Shown: positions 58,417 to 64,000 of the stretch, piece by piece | Layout: each line of letters opens with the position of its first letter | Position numbering within the stretch: position 1 is the first letter of the stretch | NCBI RefSeq assembly: GCF_003116095.1 | Contig: NZ_LGRA01000018.1 | Coordinates: 239,439 to 303,438, forward strand | Direction: 5' to 3' | Length of the DNA: 64,000 bases | Origin: Azospirillum sp. TSO35-2 | Lineage (GTDB): Bacteria; Pseudomonadota; Alphaproteobacteria; Azospirillales; Azospirillaceae | The notes under the pieces: model-generated | Seen by the model: the letters and a program-made list of their open reading frames with translations, nothing else | Told to the model about the DNA's origin: nothing | Databases searched by the model: none | Program-made: the position numbers and the translations under genes

Positions 58417-59421
58417 ATGAGGGGCGAGGATCTCAGGGTCTGCCGCGAACGCAAGGACGCCAGCCAGGCGGATTTCGCGGCTTGGCTCAACGACCGGCTC
58501 GGACGGCGCTACGACAAGCAACGCGTGTCGCGGTGGGAGGTCGGGGCCGAAAAGATTCCGGTGGCGGTCGCCGATCTGGTGTCGGCCGAACTCCGCGTGC
58601 TGGCGAGCACGCACGGGCCGGGCATCACCATCATCGCCGCCAACCAGAAGGGCGGCGTGGCCAAGACCGCGACCTGCGTCAACACCGCCACGCTGCTGGC
58701 GCGCCGCGGTTACCGCGTGCTGCTGATCGATTCCGACCCGCAGGCCAACGCGACGATGCATCTGGGCATCGACCCGCTGCAGGCGGAAAAGGACGGCAAA
58801 TCGCTGCGCGACGTCTTCGAGGACCGGGCGACGATGCGGGACATCATCCATGTCGTGCCGTCGAGCGGCCTGGAGGTGGTCGCGGCGTCGCCGATGCTGA
58901 GCGTCGTCGAAGGCGCGCTCGCCACCGACAGCACGTCCGGCCTGATCCTGCGCTCGCATCTGGTGGACCTGAAGCGCGAGTACGACTTCATCATCATCGA
59001 TTGCCCGCCGAACCTCGGGCCGATGACGCAGAACGGGGTGGTGGCGGCGGACGCGCTCATCATCCCCTGCCAGACCGAAATGCTGGCGATCGCCGGCGTC
59101 GGCCTGCTGATGATGACGGTCGACAAGCACCGCCGCCGCAGCAACCCGCATCTGCGCATCATCGGCATCCTGCCGACGATGTATCAGTCGGGGTTGCAGC
59201 AGCACCAGATCGGCATGGAGGCGATCGAGCAGCAGTATGGCAAGTCCTACCGCATCTTCCCGGCGGTGCCGCGGGCGACGGCCTATGGCGACGCGGTGAT
59301 GAACGGACGCGCCGCCGTGGACATGCCGGGACTGCGCGGTCTGGCGGCGTTGGAAACCGTCGCCGACGCCTTCATCGAGGAGCGGAAGACGATTTTGGGA
59401 GCGGTCCATGTCAACGTCTAA
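58417..59421 (+). CDS. parA: ParA partition ATPase with N-terminal helix-turn-helix (type Ia)
   Basis: 334 residues from an ATG at 58417, chosen over 58351 because GGGGA lies at suitable spacing. Residues 3-60 form an XRE-like helix-turn-helix (SQADFAAWLNDRLG; KQRVSRWEVGAEKI). A ParA ATPase follows, with deviant Walker A NQKGGVAKTAT (about residue 78), Walker A' LLIDSDPQANAT and Walker B IIDCPPNLGP. The extra DNA-binding domain places it in the type Ia group, which segregates plasmids and represses its own promoter. Its end overlaps parB by 14 bases. Confidence 0.94.
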   Translation: MRGEDLRVCRERKDASQADFAAWLNDRLGRRYDKQRVSRWEVGAEKIPVAVADLVSAELRVLASTHGPGITIIAANQKGGVAKTATCVNTATLLARRGYRVLLIDSDPQANATMHLGIDPLQAEKDGKSLRDVFEDRATMRDIIHVVPSSGLEVVAASPMLSVVEGALATDSTSGLILRSHLVDLKREYDFIIIDCPPNLGPMTQNGVVAADALIIPCQTEMLAIAGVGLLMMTVDKHRRRSNPHLRIIGILPTMYQSGLQQHQIGMEAIEQQYGKSYRIFPAVPRATAYGDAVMNGRAAVDMPGLRGLAALETVADAFIEERKTILGAVHVNV

Positions 59422-60325
59422 GAAGGGCCGGGGGAATCTCGCGATGCTCGGCATGCTCGGCAACGCGATCGCCGAGCAGCAGGAAGGTTCCCGGGTGATG
59501 GAGGTCGAGGTGTCCTGGGTCGATCCGAACCCCGGGCAGCCGCGCAAGCATTTCGACGCGGAGTCGATCCAGGCGCTGGCGGACTCGATCGAATCGCATG
59601 GGCTTCAGCAGCCGATCGGCCTCCAGCACCAGGACAGCGGGCGCTACCGCCTGGTGTTCGGCGAGCGCCGTTTGCGGGCCTACCGGCTGCTGGGCCGCCG
59701 GACCATCCCGGCCATCCTGGTCGACCCCAAGGTGCCGGCCGACGAGGCCGCCCTGATCGAGAACGTCATCCGCAAGGACCTGACGCCGTTCGAAGAGGCC
59801 GATGCGCTGAAGGCGTTGTACGACCGCCACAAGCTGTCCTACGCGACGCTGGCACGGCTGGTCGGGCGCAGCAAGTCGGGCATCGACCGCGAGATGTCCC
59901 TGGTCCGGATCTGCGCCGAGGTGCGGGCGGAGTATGTGGAGCACACCCCTCCCCTCTCCGTCCTGTACGAGATCGCGCGGATCGAGGACCCGATCGAACA
60001 GGTCGGGGCGTGGGAGAACTACAAGGCTTTGCGCCGCGCCGAACGTCTGCCCGAGCCGGGCTCCGGCGATGACGACGACACCGGCCGCCGGCCGGCGGCG
60101 GGGGGATCAGGGGGAGCGCGGTCGACGGCGACGTACAAGACCGCCCTGCCCGCCGCCATGGCGCGCCGGATCTTCGGCGGTGCGTCGGCGATCCAGGCGC
60201 TGGGCCGCGACGAAAAGCGCATCGCGGCGCTGCTGCCCGATGACATCGCCGCTTTCAAGGCGATGCGCGCCGAGATCGACGAGTTGCTGAAGCGGGCGGA
60301 AGAAACGCTGGCCGACGCGGACTGA
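59408..60325 (+). CDS. parB: ParB partition protein
   Basis: 305 residues; the ATG at 59408 lies inside the end of parA. The ParB/Sulfiredoxin-like CTPase domain has the motifs NPGQPRKHF, GERRLRAYR and ENVIRKDL (about residues 35-125). A helix-turn-helix follows (LSYATLARLVGRSKSGIDREM). The C-terminal part is polar and ends in a helix that probably dimerises. It should load onto a parS centromere and be moved by ParA. A strong palindrome starts 21 bases after its stop codon. Confidence 0.94.
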   Translation: MSTSKKGRGNLAMLGMLGNAIAEQQEGSRVMEVEVSWVDPNPGQPRKHFDAESIQALADSIESHGLQQPIGLQHQDSGRYRLVFGERRLRAYRLLGRRTIPAILVDPKVPADEAALIENVIRKDLTPFEEADALKALYDRHKLSYATLARLVGRSKSGIDREMSLVRICAEVRAEYVEHTPPLSVLYEIARIEDPIEQVGAWENYKALRRAERLPEPGSGDDDDTGRRPAAGGSGGARSTATYKTALPAAMARRIFGGASAIQALGRDEKRIAALLPDDIAAFKAMRAEIDELLKRAEETLADAD

Positions 60326-60345
60326 CGCGCCGGCCGGTGTCGCGC

Positions 60346-60370
60346 CGAGCGTCCCAATTTGGGACGCTCG
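60346..60370. promoter_or_regulatory. 25-base palindrome after parB, candidate parS centromere
   Basis: CGAGCGTCCCAA-t-TTGGGACGCTCG: 12-bp arms around one central base. A one-base centre cannot form a good RNA loop without losing pairs, and no T-run follows, so a protein-binding site is more likely than a terminator. Its place just after parB is common for plasmid parS sites. It differs from the chromosomal TGTTTCACGTGAAACA parS, as plasmid sites often do. No second copy was noticed in the window. Confidence 0.55.
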
Positions 60371-60380
60371 GGCCCGCCGT

Positions 60381-61436
60381 TTACGGCAGGACGCGTTTCC
60401 GCTTCAGGCTGTCGAGCGCGCCGGTCAGCGAGTGCGTGGAGTCCATCCGCCCGGTGAAGCCGAAGCGGTGGATCTTGTTGACGTCGGAAATGACGTCGGT
60501 TTCGGTGTGGAAGATGAAATCGCCGAAGCCCCAGCCGACCAGCTTGGCCAGATCCGGTTCGACGAGGCCATGCCGCACTGCGATCTCGCGCCAGAGCGGC
60601 CCCTTGTCGGCCATGTGGCGGGCCAGCGTCAGGGGAACCGGCGGCGCCGTTTCCAGCCCGAGATGCCGGGCGGCGTCCTCCCACATCCGGTCCCAGCGGA
60701 AGACGTCGCCGTTGGTGACGTTGAACGCCTCCCCCGCCGCCCGCTCGCTTTCCGCCGCCCAGAGGCTCGCCTGGGCCAGCAGGCCGGCGTCGGTGAACTG
60801 GACGAGCTGCTCGTAGGCCTTGTCGGTGCCGGGAAAGCGCATCGGCAGGCCCAGCGCGCGGGACAGTTCAGCGAAGACGCCGACCACCAGCGCGATGTTC
60901 ATCGGGTTGCCGTGGATGTCGCCGACCACCACGTCGGGCCGCAGCGCCACATAGTCCCAGCGGCTTGTTTTCGCACGGGCCTTGAGCTGGGCTTCCTGGG
61001 CCAGATAGAGGTTGGGCGGCATGTGGGGCGGATCGCTTTCGCGCGCCGGGGTGCGGACCTTGGCGCCGAGATGGATGCCGTAGATCTTGAAGCCCTGGTA
61101 GATCACCACCCGCCGCAGCGGCGCCCCCGCCGCCTCCAGCCCGTCGATCAGGTTGCCGAGCATGCGCCCGTTGCGCTCCGCCTCCACCGCCAGATCGGGA
61201 TCGGGGCTGAGCGCCGCGTAGAACAGGTGGGTGGTGTCGGCGGCGTCGCGCAGGGCGGCGGCCGTCGCGGCGGCGTCGGTCAGGTCGGTGCAGACCGACG
61301 GGAATCCCTCCAGCGGACGGCGGGCGAGCGCCCGAACGCTCCAGCCCTGCGCCTTCAGTTCGTGTGCGAGCGCGTGGCCGATGATGCCGCCGGCCCCGGC
61401 CACCAGGGCCACCTTCGATGCCGTGCTTGTCGTCAT
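60381..61436 (-). CDS. PRISE-like short-chain dehydrogenase/reductase
   Basis: 351 residues from the ATG at 61436. The nucleotide-binding motif is GAGGIIG near residue 14 in an N-terminal Rossmann fold. The segment VVIYQGFKIYGIHLG (about residues 109-123) and ALRPDVVVGDIHGNPMN (about 163-179) resemble the progesterone 5-beta-reductase/iridoid synthase-like (PRISE) family, which reduces enones with NADPH. Substrate unknown. It lies 42 bases after a SnoaL-like gene, in the same direction, and may be cotranscribed with it and the SDR gene further upstream. Confidence 0.8.
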   Translation of the reverse strand: MTTSTASKVALVAGAGGIIGHALAHELKAQGWSVRALARRPLEGFPSVCTDLTDAAATAAALRDAADTTHLFYAALSPDPDLAVEAERNGRMLGNLIDGLEAAGAPLRRVVIYQGFKIYGIHLGAKVRTPARESDPPHMPPNLYLAQEAQLKARAKTSRWDYVALRPDVVVGDIHGNPMNIALVVGVFAELSRALGLPMRFPGTDKAYEQLVQFTDAGLLAQASLWAAESERAAGEAFNVTNGDVFRWDRMWEDAARHLGLETAPPVPLTLARHMADKGPLWREIAVRHGLVEPDLAKLVGWGFGDFIFHTETDVISDVNKIHRFGFTGRMDSTHSLTGALDSLKRKRVLP

Positions 61437-61477
61437 GTCGTTTCGTCCGGTTGTCTGGGTTTTGCGGTGCCCGCGGA

Positions 61478-62053
61478 TCAGGAGCGGATTTGGGCAATGC
61501 CCATCTGCTGCAACAGGGTCAGGTTGTCTTCGATGTGCCAGTTGTCGGTGATGCGTCCGTTTTCGACCTTCAGAAGGTCGGTGGCGAGGAAGCGGATCGC
61601 CTGCCCCTGCCCCGTCGTCTGCCCGAACCGGCCGCTGAAATGGCCGGTGAAGACCATATGGACGGTCACGAGGTCGCCGGCCACGATCATCTTTTCCACG
61701 GTCACCGCCAAGTCCGGCACCGCGGCGCGGAAGTTGCGGGAGGCGACCGCCGGACCCTCGGGGCCCTGTGGCCGTCCCGACGGCAGCGTCCGGTCGGTGA
61801 AGCGGTCGGCGATGGCCCGCTTCAGGAAGGCCGGGTCGCCGGTGTTCCAGAAATCATAGAAGGCGCGCGCCGCCGCGACGGTGGCGTCGTGTTGCGCATC
61901 GGGCTGGCTGGCGGGCTGGGTGGCGGGCGCACCGGTCACCACCAGTTCGCGGATGGTGACGCCATCGGCGGCGTCGACGGGACCGGACAGCGCGCAGGCG
62001 AGCAGCGCCGCGCCGCCGAGGCTGCGGGTGAGCCGCAGGGGATCGAGGATCAT
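61478..62053 (-). CDS. Secreted SnoaL-like/ester cyclase family protein
   Basis: 191 residues from an ATG at 62053 with GGAG upstream. A signal peptide is visible (LTRSLGGAALLACALSGPVDAA, cleavage near residue 29). The mature part has the NTF2-like SnoaL fold: ARAFYDFWNTGDPAFLKRAIADRF, VTVHMVFTGHFSGRFG, FLATDLLKVENGRITDNWHIEDNLTLLQQMG. Such proteins are often annotated as ester cyclases, but the enzymatic role is rarely proven. It stands between two SDR-type genes. Confidence 0.78.
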   Translation of the reverse strand: MILDPLRLTRSLGGAALLACALSGPVDAADGVTIRELVVTGAPATQPASQPDAQHDATVAAARAFYDFWNTGDPAFLKRAIADRFTDRTLPSGRPQGPEGPAVASRNFRAAVPDLAVTVEKMIVAGDLVTVHMVFTGHFSGRFGQTTGQGQAIRFLATDLLKVENGRITDNWHIEDNLTLLQQMGIAQIRS

Positions 62054-62087
62054 GACGAGACTCCGGGATGTTGATGATTGAGGCGTG

Positions 62088-62804
62088 TCAGGCGATGGCG
62101 CCGCCGCCATCCACCCGCACCGTCGAGCCGGTGGCGAAGGGCGTCTGGACCAGGAACAGGACCGCGTTGGCGATGTCGTCCGCTTGGCCGACGCGACCGG
62201 CCGGCAGCCGTTGCGCCGCGCCGGCGAACATCGCCTCGCGCTTGTCGGCGGGCAGGCCCGCCCACAGCGGCGTCGCGATCAGCCCGGGGGAGACGGCGTT
62301 GACCCGCACCGGCGCCAGTTCCAGCGCCAGCCCGCGGGCCAACGCCTCCAGCGCCGCGTTGATGGCGCCCTGCAGCACCGACGTCGCCGACGGGCGCACG
62401 CTGAGGAAGCCGGAGATGAAGGTCAGCGATCCGCCCTCGCGGATGTGCGCCGCCCTGGCGACGCGGTAGGCGCCCCAGAACTTGCTGTCCATCGCCGCCC
62501 GCGCGTCGGCGAGGCTGAGCCCGCGCACCGGGCCGCCCGGCGTCTGCGCGGCGGAGACGACGATGTGGTCCCATGGCGCCTCGTCGGCGAAGAAGCGCTC
62601 GACCGCGGTGTCGTCGCGGCTGTCCAGGACAACGGCGCGCGCGTTGCCGGTGATCCGGGCCAGCGCGGCGTCGAGCTTGTCCTGGGAGCGCGAGGCGATC
62701 GTCACGGCGGCACCCGCCGCCGCGGCGGCCTGCGCCGTCGCGAGGCCGATTCCGGAGCTGCCGCCGATCACCAGCAGGCGGGCGTTCGTCAAGCTGTCAG
62801 ACAT
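62088..62804 (-). CDS. SDR-family protein lacking the YxxxK catalytic pair
   Basis: 238 residues from the ATG at 62804. It has a classical SDR Rossmann motif GGSSGIG (about residue 14) and a C-terminal region RVNAVSPGLIATPLW and ADDIANAVLFLV as in active SDRs. Where Tyr-x-x-x-Lys is expected, the sequence reads VLQGAINAALEAL, so Tyr and Lys are replaced by Gln and Asn. It belongs to an SDR subgroup with an altered active site, or has a nonreductase role. It is divergent from the LysR gene and is probably its target. Confidence 0.82.
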   Translation of the reverse strand: MSDSLTNARLLVIGGSSGIGLATAQAAAAAGAAVTIASRSQDKLDAALARITGNARAVVLDSRDDTAVERFFADEAPWDHIVVSAAQTPGGPVRGLSLADARAAMDSKFWGAYRVARAAHIREGGSLTFISGFLSVRPSATSVLQGAINAALEALARGLALELAPVRVNAVSPGLIATPLWAGLPADKREAMFAGAAQRLPAGRVGQADDIANAVLFLVQTPFATGSTVRVDGGGAIA

Positions 62805-62948
62805 CGGTGCTGTGTCCTTGTGTCGGGGGAAGGGGATATCCGGGTGGAAGGAGGAAGGTCTGGCAGCGACTCTAGCCCCTCCCCTCTTCAGCGAGTATCC
62901 TGTCAGTGATCGACACACTCTCCACCAATCGGAAAGAATGGGGCCGGC
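62805..62948. promoter_or_regulatory. Divergent promoter between SDR gene and lysR gene
   Basis: 144 bases between divergent starts. LysR proteins usually bind such gaps at T-N11-A sites and regulate both genes. No single site stands out by eye. Confidence 0.5.
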
Positions 62949-63848
62949 ATGCTGGACGACATTACGGAGCTGCGCACCTTCGTCCGCATCGTCACGGCGG
63001 GCAGCCTGTCCGCCGCCGGCCGCGACATGAACCTTGCGCTCAGCGTCGTCAGCAAGCGTCTGGCGTCGCTGGAACGCCGCACCGACACACGCCTGATCGC
63101 CCGGAGCACCCGCCGTCTCGCCCTGACCGAGGAGGGGCAGCGGCTGTATGAACGGGCGCAGCGCATCCTGGCGGAGATCGACGAAGCGGAAGAGGCGCTG
63201 ACCCGTGGCCGGGCCGAACCGCAGGGCATCCTGCGGATCGGTGCGCCGGTCGCCCTCGGCCGGATGGAGGTCGGTCCGGTCTGCCGCGCCCTGGTCGAGG
63301 CCCATCCGAAAATATCGGTCGATCTGGTGCTGACCGACCGCGTGGTCGATCTGATCGACGAGGGGATGGATGTCGTCGTCCGGATCGGTGCGCCGAAGGA
63401 CTCCGCCCTGATCGTGCGCAAGCTGGTGGACAACCACCGTGTCGTCGTCGCGGCCCCCCGCTATCTCGACCGCCACGGCGTGCCGGCCACCCCGGCGGAG
63501 TTGGAGGGGCACGAGTGCCTGCATTATCCGGGCGCGCGCGGGCACTGGCGTTTGGTGGGACCCGGTGGCGCGGTGGTCGAGGCGCAGGTGTCATCCCGCC
63601 TGCGCAGCGACAACGGCGACGTCGCGCAGGACTGGGCGCTCGCCGGCTGTGGGCTGATCATGAAGTCGTGGGTTGACGTCCAGGCGGATGTGCAGGCCGG
63701 CCGCCTGCGGCGGGTGCTGCCCGATTGGTGTGGTGATCCGGCGCCGGTGTGCGCGCTGTTCCCGTCGCACCGCCAGTTGCCGAGCCGTGTGCGGCTGTTT
63801 CTCGACGCCATGGCGGACCAGCTGAACCATCGCGCGGGGCCCGGCTGA
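62949..63848 (+). CDS. LysR-family transcriptional regulator
   Basis: 299 residues from an ATG at 62949, full length. The N-terminal winged helix is typical: ELRTFVRIVTAGSLSAAGRDMNLALSVVSKRLASLERRTDTRLIARSTRRLALTEEG in outline (residues 7-63). A periplasmic-binding-like effector domain follows (GILRIGAPVALGRMEVGP; LTDRVVDLIDEGMDVVVRIG). It resembles the group that controls neighbouring divergent oxidoreductase genes. It probably regulates the SDR/SnoaL/PRISE-like genes on the opposite strand; the inducer is unknown. Confidence 0.92.
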   Translation: MLDDITELRTFVRIVTAGSLSAAGRDMNLALSVVSKRLASLERRTDTRLIARSTRRLALTEEGQRLYERAQRILAEIDEAEEALTRGRAEPQGILRIGAPVALGRMEVGPVCRALVEAHPKISVDLVLTDRVVDLIDEGMDVVVRIGAPKDSALIVRKLVDNHRVVVAAPRYLDRHGVPATPAELEGHECLHYPGARGHWRLVGPGGAVVEAQVSSRLRSDNGDVAQDWALAGCGLIMKSWVDVQADVQAGRLRRVLPDWCGDPAPVCALFPSHRQLPSRVRLFLDAMADQLNHRAGPG

Positions 63849-63966
63849 TCGCCGCGTCGCGGCTTCCATCGCTGGTAGCGAGCCCCCACACGACGCGGTG
63901 CCGATCATCGTCGGCGAGCGTTGTTCCTGTCCATGTCCGACAATCTGGAACGGGAGAGGCAAGGCG

Positions 63967-64000
63967 ATGGCCGACGTGACGGAATGGTTTCAAACGCTTT
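63967..64000 (+). CDS. Start of a gene cut by the window edge
   Basis: An ATG at 63967 opens a frame (MADVTEWFQTL) that continues off the right edge, with GAGAGGCAAGG just upstream as a ribosome site. Only 11 codons are visible, so no function can be assigned. Confidence 0.4.
   Translation, partial: MADVTEWFQTL

Noticed and set aside
60346..60370. Palindrome after parB as an ordinary intrinsic terminator
   Set aside because: The centre is one base and no T-run follows, so a protein-binding site is preferred, though not proven.

Overview
The window is very GC-rich, apart from a few AT-rich intergenic patches, and reads as an alphaproteobacterial secondary replicon (megaplasmid or chromid) of an Azospirillum-like Rhodospirillales bacterium. 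This assignment is inference. It rests on base composition, the family resemblance of the replication and partition genes, and the mix of NRPS siderophore and type I-G (formerly I-U) cas genes. No rRNA, tRNA or insertion sequence was recognised.

Layout. (1) 1-4603: divergent N-acetylglucosamine-type PTS genes, a partial membrane EIICB and an EIIA-HPr-EI fusion. (2) 4668-6369: a small ribbon-helix-helix regulator and a low-complexity Ala/Thr/Asp-rich protein of unknown function. (3) 6395-39313: a large hydroxamate/beta-hydroxyaspartate siderophore island built on one bidirectional, apparently iron-regulated promoter (about 20139-20482). Leftward run MbtH, a diaminobutyrate aminotransferase, a glycine NRPS, a cyclic-peptide ABC exporter, an acyltransferase, an ornithine N-hydroxylase, a TonB receptor and a three-gene inner-membrane ferric-siderophore reductase set. 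Rightward run a TauD-type beta-hydroxylase and three more NRPS genes. (4) 39282-54593: a type I-G CRISPR-Cas locus. The interference genes (csb1, csb2, cas3 and a small subunit gene) run leftward and cas4-cas1 and cas2 run rightward. A leftward AddAB-like helicase-nuclease pair lies between the two halves, and no CRISPR array is visible. (5) 54608-60370: the replication and partition core: a hypothetical gene, a winged-helix/DnaT-like protein, an iteron origin, the Rep initiator, parA, parB and a palindrome immediately after parB that may be parS. (6) 60381-64000: two SDR-type genes, a SnoaL-like protein, a divergent LysR regulator and the start of one more gene.

How it works together. Adenylation codes read by eye give Gly, a hydroxyornithine-type residue, Asp, Dab and Asp. 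With the ornithine hydroxylase, the acyltransferase and two beta-hydroxylases this predicts a pentapeptide siderophore with one hydroxamate and two beta-hydroxyaspartates, a hexadentate ligand set. The two hydroxylases each sit just before a module that begins with a condensation-like domain lacking the normal active motif. A full NRPS condensation domain has no adenylation partner at the far right end. The simplest order that gives every carrier domain one condensation domain is Gly NRPS, then the right-most NRPS, then the large NRPS, then the short NRPS. No thioesterase is visible, and the last NRPS gene ends inside the 3' end of the cas operon.

The most unusual features are the hydroxylase/interface split modules, the AddAB-like pair lodged between the cas adaptation and interference genes of an array-less type I-G locus, and an AT-rich, odd-codon patch inside csb1.
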